Shown here: piece after piece, positions 9,697 through 18,020 of the stretch
Numbering within the stretch: the first letter of the stretch is position 1
Layout: each line of letters opens with the position of its first letter
From: Chrysochromulina tobinii
Lineage: Eukaryota > Haptophyta > Prymnesiales > Chrysochromulinaceae
Length of the DNA: 29,856 nucleotides
Direction: 5' to 3'
Assembly: GCA_001275005.1 (NCBI GenBank)
Contig: JWZX01003340.1
Coordinates: 1-29,856 of the forward strand
The notes under the pieces: model-generated
Told to the model about the DNA's origin: nothing
Database searches by the model: none
Seen by the model: the letters and a program-made list of their open reading frames with translations, nothing else
Position numbers and translations under genes: made by a program

Positions 9697-9784
9697 CGCC
9701 GGTCAGGGTGAGTCGAACACCTGGGACTTTTGATCCCCTACAGATTTGAAGTCTGCACCCCATACCGATGAGGGTCAGCCCGGC
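9697..9784 (-). tRNA. Selenocysteine tRNA (tRNA-Sec, anticodon TCA)
   Basis: The reverse complement gives an 88-nt tRNA with the eukaryotic Sec hallmarks. The acceptor is 9 bp long (GCCGGGCTG with CTGACCGGC) and keeps the U-U mismatch at the eighth pair that is known from animal tRNA-Sec; it also has a G-A at the sixth. The D stem is 6 bp (CCTCAT/ATGGGG) with a 4-base CGGT loop. The anticodon arm is CAGA-CTTCAAA-TCTG with anticodon TCA, which reads UGA. The long variable arm is GGGA...TCCC. The T stem is 4 bp (GGTG/CACC) with loop TTCGACT. The discriminator is G and no CCA is encoded. Together these give the 9+4 fold needed for SerRS charging, PSTK and SepSecS conversion, and EFsec delivery. 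The organism should therefore make selenoproteins. None is evident in this window. Confidence 0.95.
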
Positions 9785-10063
9785 TCGAACCATCCGTCAT
9801 CACATTTCGTTCGAAGAGCGGTAACCCATCGAACAAAAACTACAAACTAAAGTATTTGTAATTTAATGTGCTACAAGTAGTCCTGGAGATGAGTAGGACG
9901 CCGGCCGAAAAGGTGTCCAACGAGGTCGTGTAGACAGTCCACACGTAGACCCTCCATAAGTGACATCCCACATCCTAAAAAGGGGAAGAGTTGGCAAAAC
10001 ACAGCGCAACCCCCCCCCCTCGGACGAGGCGACGAGGACACACGAACTGATCGGGGATCGACC

Positions 10064-10753
10064 ATGGGCGTGAGTACGCGCAAGCGGCCTGCCACTTCGT
10101 CGACGCTCATCCTCGGTACACGCGGCTTGCGCGCACGCCATCGCCACTTGCTGCGCGACTTTCTCCGGCTGATGCCGCATGGGCGCACTGGCGGCAAGCT
10201 CGGCGTTGACGCCGGCCTCGAGGGCGTCGTGCCGCTCTGTGAGGATGCGGACTGCAGCATGGCGCTGCTGCTCGATGCGCGCGATCCGCGCCGGCTTTAC
10301 CTATGGGCCGCGGGCTGCCCAGACGGCCCGTCGGCCATGTTTCGAGTCCTCAACGTGCACACCGTCGCCGAGCTCAAGCTGGATGTGCGCAGTGCTGGCA
10401 GCTCGCGCAGCTTGCTCTGCTTCGACCAGGGTTTCGAAGCGTGCGCGGAGCGGCGTGTGCTTAAGGCGCTGCTCACGCGCACTTTTGGCGTACCACGTGG
10501 CACCCGCTTGCCACAAGGCGCTGCCGTCGAGCGCGTCCGACACGCGCTGTGCTTCTCATGGCTCGACGACCGCATTTGGCTGCGCGTCTATCGCTTAGGC
10601 ATCGGACTCGACGGCACGCGCGACCTCAGCGAGATTGGGCCGCGGCTCGTGCTCCAGCCGGTGCGCGTGATAGCTTCAGGTTTTTCTGGTGCTATCCTGA
10701 GCTCGCACGAGGGCGGCGCGACCAATGTGGCGGGAGAGGAGGACCCGGACTGA
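10064..10753 (+). CDS. Brix-domain ribosome biogenesis protein, BRX1-like
   Basis: BRX1 works in the nucleolus during assembly of the 60S ribosomal subunit. This 229-residue intronless protein opens with LILGTRGLRARHRHLLRDF, matching the Brix start (LGSRGI.AR.RHLM.DL). It then has LYLWAAGCPDGPSAMFRVLNVHTVAELKL, FGVPRG, the BRX1-like ALCFSWLDDRIWLRVYRL, and EIGPRLVLQPVRVI. Those last blocks point to BRX1 rather than RPF1, RPF2, IMP4 or PPAN. It is shorter than yeast or human BRX1 (about 290-350). The N-terminal extension is almost absent and the basic C-terminal tail is missing, with a Gly/Asp-rich end (GEEDPD) instead. The start ATG sits in a strong context (GACCATGG). Confidence 0.88.
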   Translation: MGVSTRKRPATSSTLILGTRGLRARHRHLLRDFLRLMPHGRTGGKLGVDAGLEGVVPLCEDADCSMALLLDARDPRRLYLWAAGCPDGPSAMFRVLNVHTVAELKLDVRSAGSSRSLLCFDQGFEACAERRVLKALLTRTFGVPRGTRLPQGAAVERVRHALCFSWLDDRIWLRVYRLGIGLDGTRDLSEIGPRLVLQPVRVIASGFSGAILSSHEGGATNVAGEEDPD

Positions 10754-11006
10754 CGATGACGAGAATGAGGCGATCGATCCGGGCATCCGGCGGTCTTTCG
10801 AAACATTGCGGGACCGAGATCCTCGATGCACCCTCATCTGAAAAATTCCTATTTAGGCAAGTATCGTCTTCATAGAGCGACCTCCTCCCTAACGCTGGTC
10901 CCTCACTTCGAGGCCGATGGTCGTCAGATGGTCGGAGCAGGCGCGAGCCGCGCGAGCCGAGCAGCGAAGCCGAGCCGGGCAGCTGCGCGTGGCACCCCCA
11001 ACCGCG

Positions 11007-11864
11007 ATGAAGTTGAGCAATGACGTGCGCAGTGGCCGCATCAAGCTCACACAAGTTGCAGAAAGCTTCTTCGTGCCCAGTGTTCCTATGACGACTGGTC
11101 CACATGGTCACAACGTTACTTCTGTTGATTGGGTCACGACCGAACCCGGTGAGGTGTTCGTGCGCAATGTGTTCGCAAGCGTACTCAGAAATGGGTCTTC
11201 CTGCACAAGATCAAAGCTCGTCCTTGACATTGGTGCCAATGAGGGATACTTTGGGCTTCTGTCAGCATTCTGGGGCTGTCGCACCATATTATTTGAGCCG
11301 CAGCCCGGATGCCAGACTCCAATCCATGGCGCCATTTTGATCAACGGGCTCTCACATGTCGCTGAGCTCGTGCCACGGCCCGTCTCCAAGACACGATTTC
11401 TGATGCCAGTCAAGCAGGATCACAGTTGCGAGGGCGGCTTCATCGGCGCGGGGAGCACCCACCGCTCGCTGAAGCGCCGCGCGCTGGTACGCAAGACCAC
11501 CGTCGAACCCCACAGTACAATCACCCGCGTGCCGAGTGTGAGCCTCGAGGAGGTCCTGCGACCCGAAGAGCACGTAGAGCTGATCAAGGTCGATGTGGAG
11601 GGTGGAGAGCTCTCCGTTCTCGAAGATCTGCTGCCGTTCATTCGACGACGCCTCGTCCAGAACATTGTGGTCGAGATGACCCCGGGGTGGTGGCCCCGAA
11701 TCAACGCCACAGCGCTGCTGGTCGAAATGGAGGAGTTTGGGATGTGGGCGTACACGCAGAACGCACCGGAGACAAGGGTCCCAGCTCTCAAGCTCGCCCA
11801 CTTCATCAGGACACGGAGACGACGCCCACAGCAGAATGTGTGGTTTCGTCGCAAAGATCAGTGA
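11007..11864 (+). CDS. FkbM-family SAM-dependent methyltransferase
   Basis: The protein has 285 residues from this ATG. SAM-binding motif I is LVLDIGANEGYFG (71-83), and the acidic end of strand beta-2 is FEPQP (96-100). The FkbM signature VELIKVDVEGGELSVLEDL is present in the second half, followed by VVEMTPGWWP. FkbM enzymes usually methylate hydroxyl groups on sugars or small molecules; the substrate cannot be predicted. An upstream in-frame ATG at 10917 would add 30 Arg/Ala-rich residues. An unseen upstream exon with a signal anchor is possible because many algal FkbM proteins are Golgi-located. The C-terminus is basic (RTRRRRPQQ). Confidence 0.88.
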   Translation: MKLSNDVRSGRIKLTQVAESFFVPSVPMTTGPHGHNVTSVDWVTTEPGEVFVRNVFASVLRNGSSCTRSKLVLDIGANEGYFGLLSAFWGCRTILFEPQPGCQTPIHGAILINGLSHVAELVPRPVSKTRFLMPVKQDHSCEGGFIGAGSTHRSLKRRALVRKTTVEPHSTITRVPSVSLEEVLRPEEHVELIKVDVEGGELSVLEDLLPFIRRRLVQNIVVEMTPGWWPRINATALLVEMEEFGMWAYTQNAPETRVPALKLAHFIRTRRRRPQQNVWFRRKDQ

Positions 11865-12157
11865 TCGTCAGGGTGGGCGTGTGCCTGCCTGCCAACGCGC
11901 CCACGTGCATGCTCGGCTCGATCGAGCTGCACACAATTGGCTGCACATAAATCGACTCCGTGCACCGTGGTGGTCGTGCTGAGGGGACGACCCATGTTAG
12001 ATGTTACATGATTGTTACATTACTAACATGATGTCTCCACGGGTCCTGGTGCGTCTTGCCGAGAGTCAAATCAACGTGAACGTGAACAAGACGAACGAGA
12101 CGTCCGATACTTTTCCTTCGCTGCATCTCTTTGCATCTATCTCATACCGTGAGCTCC

Positions 12158-13099
12158 ATGCGGATCGCCCTCTCTGCACTCCTTGCGACGGCCTCGGCCA
12201 TGCAGGTCCGCCCAGCGTTGCGAAGCGCGGCACAGCCTATCGCCCGCCGTAGCGAACCTGCAATGGTCGGCACCTTTGGCAAGATTGCGGCGCTGCCGGC
12301 TCTCTACGCTCTCATGTCGGCCAACGAGTACGCAACACATCGCTGGTACCAGCACGAGGAATTCAACCGCGACCACAGCTTCCAGCGTATGTGCCAGCGC
12401 ATTGCGTTCTGGGTGCGCGGGCGTCCCATCTTTCAGCCGGACGGACGGCGCAATCTCATCAAAATCTTCGGCGGTGGCCACGTTGAGCACCATGCCGAAA
12501 CCTACGACGACATGTCGCTCAAGAAGGACCCGCGGTGGAGGCGCACGAAGGCGGCGCTCTCGCTCGACAGCGACGAGTTCCGTGGCACTGCGTTCACGTG
12601 GGGGGTGACTGGCCTCATGACGCTGCAGATGCTGCCGACGACGCTGCCTGTGTTCGCGCTGCTTGGCTTCAGCCTGATGCAGACGTTCGCCATTCTGCTG
12701 CCGGGCATGCTGGTGCACGCGGCGGTGTGGAACATGCTGCACCCGCCCATGCACGGGCTGCCCCCAGTCCCGTCGCGCTATGGCGTGCCCAGCTTTCTGC
12801 TCGCCAAACTGCGCGACTCGGCCTACTTCAAATACATTTATGAGAACCACCAGGGCCACCACGTGCTCGGCGGCCAGTGCAACTACAACGTGTGCTGCCC
12901 GGGCTTTGATCACGTGGTGGGCACGTATTTGCCGTCAGACGTGTGGCAGAAGAAGATGCGCGCTGTCCCGGGCCCCGACGCGACGGAGCGCTGGGGTGTG
13001 CCCGTCGAGCCGAAGGGCGTGCCCCAGGCCCCTATCATCGCGGCGGGGCTTGCGACCGAGGCTGACCTGACACCGACGGCGCTGCTCTACAAGAATTGA
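12158..13099 (+). CDS. Membrane fatty-acid-hydroxylase-superfamily protein with N-terminal targeting leader
   Basis: The protein has 313 residues, starting at the first ATG in frame. The leader (MRIALSALLATASAMQV, then an Arg/Ala/Ser-rich stretch to about residue 35) looks like a signal peptide plus transit-like region. That pattern is typical of proteins sent to complex plastids. Histidine boxes follow the di-iron membrane oxygenase plan: EYATHRWYQH (57-66), HVEHH (108-112), HPPMH (195-199) and HQGHH-type NHQGHHVLGG (His 231, 234 and 235). Hydrophobic segments lie between boxes 2 and 3. The end GFDHVVGTY resembles the WDxxFGT end of FA_hydroxylase domains. Substrate is unknown; fatty acid, sterol or carotenoid are all possible. 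Plastid targeting is inference. Confidence 0.8.
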   Translation: MRIALSALLATASAMQVRPALRSAAQPIARRSEPAMVGTFGKIAALPALYALMSANEYATHRWYQHEEFNRDHSFQRMCQRIAFWVRGRPIFQPDGRRNLIKIFGGGHVEHHAETYDDMSLKKDPRWRRTKAALSLDSDEFRGTAFTWGVTGLMTLQMLPTTLPVFALLGFSLMQTFAILLPGMLVHAAVWNMLHPPMHGLPPVPSRYGVPSFLLAKLRDSAYFKYIYENHQGHHVLGGQCNYNVCCPGFDHVVGTYLPSDVWQKKMRAVPGPDATERWGVPVEPKGVPQAPIIAAGLATEADLTPTALLYKN

Positions 13100-13498
13100 G
13101 CACAGTCGTGGTGGCTACCGGGGACGAAAATGGATGACGTGCGCTGGGTCCAAGCACAGGAGCGGAGAGGCGGAGGTGTGGTGCTGGCACCATCATGAGT
13201 TGCCCATTTTCGTTTTGCTCTTTGCTGGCGCGCGATGGCCATCGAAGTAGACTGAGTAATCGTGTGTTGACCTGTGGGAAAGGTGACTGCAATTTCACGT
13301 TGCGTTTCCTGCGAAACGCCGAAAACTGCCGTGAATCCACTCTCGTGAATCGCTGCCTATACCGGAAAAGGGTTTTTGCTGTCCCAATGCGTCGGAGCGC
13401 TCAAACCGGGCCACCAGTACTTCTCTGCACGGGAGTGGCGGCTGTCGTGAGAGCCAAGCGCGGATCTCCACGACCGTGGGCCACCGAAGCTTCCCGTC
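13100..13498. other. Intergenic, probable promoter of the MFS gene
   Basis: About 400 bp lies between two plus-strand genes. It contains GTGAATC repeated with variation near 13331-13351. No RNA gene or credible small ORF was found. Confidence 0.5.
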
Positions 13499-15253
13499 AT
13501 GCCTAGCAAGGGAGATGATGAGATCTGGGTGCCCGTGACCATCAACCTGCCGCTCGGCATCACCAAGGGCTTCAATCCCACCGAGTGCGCGCCGCTCCAG
13601 CTGCTCTTTGGCCCATTCACCATCATCTTGCTCGCGCAGATGTCCAACACCATGCTGCTGTCGGTCGTGCCCTATCTGGTACGCGACGTGGCCAATGGCA
13701 ACGAGCGCGACGCCGCTGTCATCTTCGGCCTGCTACAGTCGACGCTCTGGACGAGCCAGACAGTGCTAGCACCGGTGCTCGGCTATGCGTCGGACCGGCT
13801 CGGCAGGAAGCCTGTGATCCTCCTCTCACTGATCGTGTCCGGCATCGGCAACCTGGCGCTCTCGGCCTCGCTCAGCAGCACGCACATGATGATCTCGCGC
13901 ATCATCTCGGGCCTCGGCTTCCAGATCACTCTCTTCCGCGCATACTTCGCGGACACGTCCGTCAAGAAGGAGAAGGCAGGCAAGTTTGGGCTGATCGGCG
14001 TGGTGCAGCAGTTCGCGCTCTTCGCGGGCCCGGCCATTGGCGGCTTCGTGGGCGACTGGCTCGGCGACCGCTCGGCCACCGCCTCCTCGGGCTTCCTCTT
14101 CCTATGCGCTGCGCTCCTCGCACTCCTGTGGCGTCCAGACGAGACCAAGGCCGAGGCGAACGACAAGGGGATGGACACGGCCATGGAGGATGGGCAGAAG
14201 GACTCGACGCACAAGCGCGTGGGCGGCATCGAGATGGTCAAGATTGACCTCTCTGGCCAGCGGGGCTGTGAGCCCGACGGCAGAGTCGGCGTGAATGGCG
14301 GCGTGAATGGCGGGGATGCCTCCTGCATGGGTTCGCTCGCGGACAACGCCGTGTGCCGACGGCTGATCAAGGCGTGGCGCTTCGCGCGCTGGCTCGGCGG
14401 GTACGATCTGTACCCACTCCTCTCGCTCAACTTCTTCTTCCGCTTCTCGTTCGCCGCGTACAAGTCCGTCTTCGCGTTCTTCTGCATGGCGATGCTCAAA
14501 TGGGAGAAGAAGCAGGTAGGCATGATCCTTTCGGCGATGGGCCTGGGCGGCATGTTCGTGCAGGGCGTGCTCGTGCGCGTGACCGTGCGCTCGCTCGGCG
14601 AGGAGCGCACCCTCTTCGTGGCCATGGCGGCCGAGTCGATCGGCTTCATCGTCCTCTCGTACGCCCACGGGCTTGCATCGCTCATCCCGGCTCTCAGCCT
14701 GATTGCCATCGGGTATGGGCTCGCGGTGCCCTGCCTGACGACGCTCTTCGCCAACGTGCCGGTCGAGCAGGGCATCATGCAGGGCATCGCCGGTTTCGTC
14801 GACCGCTTTGGACAGGCGTTCGGCCCCATCCTGGGCGGTCTCATCTACCGGCAGCTCGGGGCAGCCAACCTAATGCTCTGCACCGGCCTCGCGCTCGCGG
14901 GCATCTCCTCCGTGTGCCTCATGTTTATCGGCGACGGCTGCGCGGCGTGGATGCGCGAGGTGTGCTGCTATCACTCGGCGCAAGGCTACCAGACCGTCGA
15001 GATGGCGGATCAGCCCCTCGACGAGGACGAGGAAGAGATGGCGGAGCTCGAGCCCTCGGACGAGAACGGCAGCCCTAAGGATGGCCCTAAGGATGGGAGC
15101 AAAGGCAAGACACCCCTCCGCGACCCGAACGCACAAAACGGGGCTCAGAACGTCGGGCCGACGCCCTCGACCGAGAACCTCTGCGGCACTGCGGTGTTCG
15201 CTGCGCCCAAGCTGGCGACCATGCCAGGCCAAGGCCTCTCCCTCTACAAGTGA
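13499..15253 (+). CDS. Major facilitator superfamily transporter
   Basis: This is a 584-residue intronless protein with about twelve hydrophobic helices in two groups. MFS motif A is clear after TM2: GYASDRLGRKP (95-105). The N-half ends near LLWRPDE. A long hydrophilic linker of about 75 residues (Lys/Asp/Gly-rich, with VGVNGGVNGG) separates it from the C-half, which starts near YDLYPLLSLNFFFRFSF. A second-half motif, FVDRFGQAFGPILGGLIYR, is also typical. The cytosolic tail is acidic, with DEDEEEMAELEPSDE and a short repeat (PKDGPKDG). It most resembles the drug/tetracycline-type and MFSD10/14-like branch. The substrate cannot be assigned. Confidence 0.93.
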   Translation: MPSKGDDEIWVPVTINLPLGITKGFNPTECAPLQLLFGPFTIILLAQMSNTMLLSVVPYLVRDVANGNERDAAVIFGLLQSTLWTSQTVLAPVLGYASDRLGRKPVILLSLIVSGIGNLALSASLSSTHMMISRIISGLGFQITLFRAYFADTSVKKEKAGKFGLIGVVQQFALFAGPAIGGFVGDWLGDRSATASSGFLFLCAALLALLWRPDETKAEANDKGMDTAMEDGQKDSTHKRVGGIEMVKIDLSGQRGCEPDGRVGVNGGVNGGDASCMGSLADNAVCRRLIKAWRFARWLGGYDLYPLLSLNFFFRFSFAAYKSVFAFFCMAMLKWEKKQVGMILSAMGLGGMFVQGVLVRVTVRSLGEERTLFVAMAAESIGFIVLSYAHGLASLIPALSLIAIGYGLAVPCLTTLFANVPVEQGIMQGIAGFVDRFGQAFGPILGGLIYRQLGAANLMLCTGLALAGISSVCLMFIGDGCAAWMREVCCYHSAQGYQTVEMADQPLDEDEEEMAELEPSDENGSPKDGPKDGSKGKTPLRDPNAQNGAQNVGPTPSTENLCGTAVFAAPKLATMPGQGLSLYK

Positions 15254-16114
15254 GCGGGCTACGCGGAGCATGAACGACTTGAGAAATGCATGCAGTCGTC
15301 GAAGCCCGATACTATGTGGTACGTACGTACGCACTCCGGGCAAGGTGGGGCGCCGCCACGCGTGGTGGTGTACCCTGGCATGGGGGTGGATTATCTGTAG
15401 CATGGTGCGCCGCCGAGGCTGGCGAGGAGTACGTATGGGAGAGCGGCCAGAGCCTGGCAGAGCCTCCGGCGCGGCTGTAGCGCGGCTTCGCACGGCCGTG
15501 GTCTGCGAGGCGAAGCGGCGAGCCAAGGCGATGCCCGCACGGTCTTTGACTCGTACATGGATGATTCTTGATTGATGTGTACTCTACTACTGGGGGGGGC
15601 GCATGGACCGAAGGAGAAAGAGATCGGGGTCCGCGCGGCACGGTCGTCCGGTCGGGACGACGCGCGCGATGGTGAAAACTACGTCGTATTCGGTAATAAT
15701 GTGAAGTGTCGCGGTCTTCGATCGCGGTCTGCGGTGTGCCGTTTTGGTACGGCATGTTCCCATGTATTTGTATACCGCGCGTTCCACGAGCCCGCGGAGG
15801 CGAGCAGGTGTGCGGCCGACCGCCCGACCGGAGCGGGAGGGCGTGTGCGCGGCCGCGCCGGACCCCCGGACGCGACCAATTATGGACGCGACGCGAGCGC
15901 GGAGCGGACGCTAGCCGTTCGTTACATTGTATACTGGTGGTTACTGCGTCATTTTCCTTCGGTAGTCTGAACGGACCCTTACACGGCCGGGCAGTGTCGT
16001 TTTCAAATGATCGGGATGGCGCATCGAAGATCCATGATGCCGCATTTGGATTGCACCCACCATGGCACCCACGTTATCCCTTCGTCAGGTCGTGGTCGTC
16101 TCTTTGAACGTCGA
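15254..16114. other. Intergenic between convergent genes; nothing recognised
   Basis: About 860 bp lies between the 3' ends of the MFS and sterol-desaturase-like genes. It includes GTACGTACGTACG (about 15319-15331) and an extended GC-rich block at 15820-15905 with CGCG runs. Open frames here are Arg-rich and look non-coding. No RNA gene pattern was seen. Confidence 0.55.
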
Positions 16115-17065
16115 CTAGACGCTCTTCGCGTCCTGGCGCTTCGCAGCAGCGTTGGCGAGGATGCGCTTCTGCCGCGCGGAGCCCTCAAACTTGGTGCCCA
16201 GCACGGCGTCGGTGATCAGCACGCCAAAGTTGAAGTCAAAATGCTCGTGGTGCTGGTCGTGGCTCGTCGCTCCGAAGACCGTGTAGCCGCTGTGGCTGAA
16301 GGACGTCGATGTGATCGCGTAGGCCATCCAGAATGCTGCGGAGTACGGATGGCAGTTGGTTAGCGCCGGGCCGAGCACCACGCCTCCGACATTGCCGATC
16401 ATGAACTCAAGAGGATTCGCGTACACGCAAGCCACGGCCGTCGGTGCCTTGAAACGGTGGTGGAACTTGTGAATCCACATGTAGAGGATAGGGTGATGGA
16501 TGAGCCGGTGCGTCCCATAGAGCCACACATCGATCACGATGCCGTGGATCGCGAAGTGGAGCATGGCCGTCGGAAGATCGAACTCAGCCTCGACGGCGGT
16601 AGCTGGCGTACCACCGCGGAGGTAGCCGTCCCTCTGCAGCACCCAGCATGGGAGCGTCGCGAACCACGAGAAGCAGAGAAGGTTGATCAGGCCGACACCT
16701 ACGGCTTGAAGCCACTCTGAAGGTGTGAAGTAATTGCGGTGCCCCTGCACCTTGTGAGCCATCGTCACGCTCGGGCACAGATCGAGGAGAGTGCAAAAGC
16801 CCATCGCGACGACCACGTATGCCGACAGGCCAGAAAGGGCCATTATTGTAAAGGTTCGATCGATAACAGGGTCGTAATATGGGCGCACAAGATCGGGCAT
16901 CATCTTTCCGAGGCCCGCTGCAAAAATGTCTTCCAAGGGCAAAACGACTAGCTTGAGAAGGCCGTGCGCGAAGAGACCCGTCAGGAGTGGACCCACTCCT
17001 TGCAAGTAGATGTATTTCAAGACGCCAGAAGACACTGTGGTGAGCAGCGGATGAAGGAGTGGCAT
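16115..17065 (-). CDS. Sterol desaturase / fatty acid hydroxylase family membrane di-iron oxygenase
   Basis: This is a 316-residue intronless membrane protein. The His-box set is complete for the FA_hydroxylase (sterol desaturase) family: GTHRLIHH (H186, H190, H191), HKFHH (H199, H202, H203), an intermediate SHSG (H258), and HDQHHEHFDFNFG (H269, H272, H273). Four or five hydrophobic segments precede or separate the boxes. The region between boxes 2 and 3 (AVACVYANPLEFMIGN) matches C-4 methylsterol oxidase and alkylglycerol/sphingoid hydroxylase relatives. It probably acts in the ER on a sterol or long-chain lipid; which one is not readable. The tail is basic (RQKRILANAAAKRQDAKSV). This gene is not a recent copy of the His-box gene at 12158-13099, because sequence and box spacing differ. 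Confidence 0.92.
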   Translation of the reverse strand: MPLLHPLLTTVSSGVLKYIYLQGVGPLLTGLFAHGLLKLVVLPLEDIFAAGLGKMMPDLVRPYYDPVIDRTFTIMALSGLSAYVVVAMGFCTLLDLCPSVTMAHKVQGHRNYFTPSEWLQAVGVGLINLLCFSWFATLPCWVLQRDGYLRGGTPATAVEAEFDLPTAMLHFAIHGIVIDVWLYGTHRLIHHPILYMWIHKFHHRFKAPTAVACVYANPLEFMIGNVGGVVLGPALTNCHPYSAAFWMAYAITSTSFSHSGYTVFGATSHDQHHEHFDFNFGVLITDAVLGTKFEGSARQKRILANAAAKRQDAKSV

Positions 17066-17235
17066 ATCGTTGCGGCGTAATCACGTCCTAGATACGGCCC
17101 GCGTCGCTCAAGGTACTGTAGCGTCTCGGGGGTCTTGCAAGACTGCGGCCACCAACTCGACCACGCCAAAGGAGTCATCACCGCGAAGCCCCCCTTTTCC
17201 CAAACTGGATCCATCACCGCCGAGGTTCTCGGACT

Positions 17236-17328
17236 CAATACCGGTAAAAAGACACAGTGGGGAGCCGGGACACAATACCGGTACGTGTGTCCGGCGCCCG
17301 GTGTTTTTGAACTGATACATGTACCGGT
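17236..17328. promoter_or_regulatory. Cluster of TACCGGT palindromes in a divergent promoter
   Basis: An exact 11-base direct repeat CAATACCGGTA occurs at 17236-17246 and 17273-17283 (37 bp apart). A third TACCGGT is at 17322-17328. The core ACCGGT is self-complementary. The cluster sits between the start of the minus-strand sterol-desaturase-like gene (17065) and the plus-strand gene starting at 17412, where a shared control region would be expected. The regulatory role is inference. Confidence 0.4.
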
Positions 17329-17411
17329 TTTACGCTTCAAACACTGGCTGTAAGAACGGAAGAAGTTGTAATCCTTCTCGTGCATGCATGCAAACGCACG
17401 ACCCTTTTTCC

Positions 17412-18020
17412 ATGGCAGCGGCCGCGCTCGCCCCTCAGTGGCTCGACGCCTTCGATTCGGCCGCGCACGACCTCAAGCGCCAGATGCTACAGACACTGGT
17501 GACCGACTGGCTGGCGAGCATCAAGAGCGCTCAACCATTCATCCATCAACCGAGCGGCCTGCTGCTGCCCCACGCAGCGCTCCTCGAGCTGCTCCAAGCC
17601 GCGGCGAACTCGGCCGCGCGCCGCGTCGTCATCGAAGAGGAGATGTCTGAGTGCTTTGTGGCTGCGCTGCAGCAGCCTCCGGACGTCTACGCTGCATCCA
17701 TCGCGATTAATGGTTTCCTTACGAGCACAGACGCCAGTGCCGCTGCTTGCCTCACGGCTCGGCTCGCTGTGGCTCTTGCTGCGGAACGCTCTGAAGCCTT
17801 CATGGGCGGTCTCGAACACCTCTCCGACATCAGTGACGCAGCACGCACCATGGTCATGCCTGTGCTCCTCGACAGTCTCAAGGCGAGCTTGCTTTCTGCC
17901 CGTCCCAGCTTTGATCACACCGCACGCACGCTCGGCGACATCGCTCGACTAAAGAGTCTGTGCTCATCGTCGCCGTACGAGGCCGCGCTGGCAGCAGCAT
18001 GGCCGCATGCTGGTGGGTGA
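17412..18020 (+). CDS. Unrecognised alpha-helical protein
   Basis: I do not recognise this family. From the ATG in a good context (CCATGG) it encodes 202 residues. In-frame ATGs at 17388 and 17319 would lengthen it, up to 233 residues, but the added residues look like leader DNA. The protein is Ala/Leu-rich with well-spaced hydrophobic positions and scattered Asp/Glu, predicting mostly helices. Examples are QWLDAFDSAAHDLKRQMLQ, then LLELLQAAANSAARRVV and ARLAVALAAERSEAFMGG. There is no signal peptide or clear membrane span. GC-rich third positions and balanced composition support real coding. It could be a helical-repeat scaffold, but no function should be assumed. Confidence 0.65.
   Translation: MAAAALAPQWLDAFDSAAHDLKRQMLQTLVTDWLASIKSAQPFIHQPSGLLLPHAALLELLQAAANSAARRVVIEEEMSECFVAALQQPPDVYAASIAINGFLTSTDASAAACLTARLAVALAAERSEAFMGGLEHLSDISDAARTMVMPVLLDSLKASLLSARPSFDHTARTLGDIARLKSLCSSSPYEAALAAAWPHAGG

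Noticed and set aside
12131-12157. Upstream extension of the His-box protein at 12158
   Set aside because: The extended frame begins with TTG. The first ATG is 12158, and it places the hydrophobic leader at the N-terminus.
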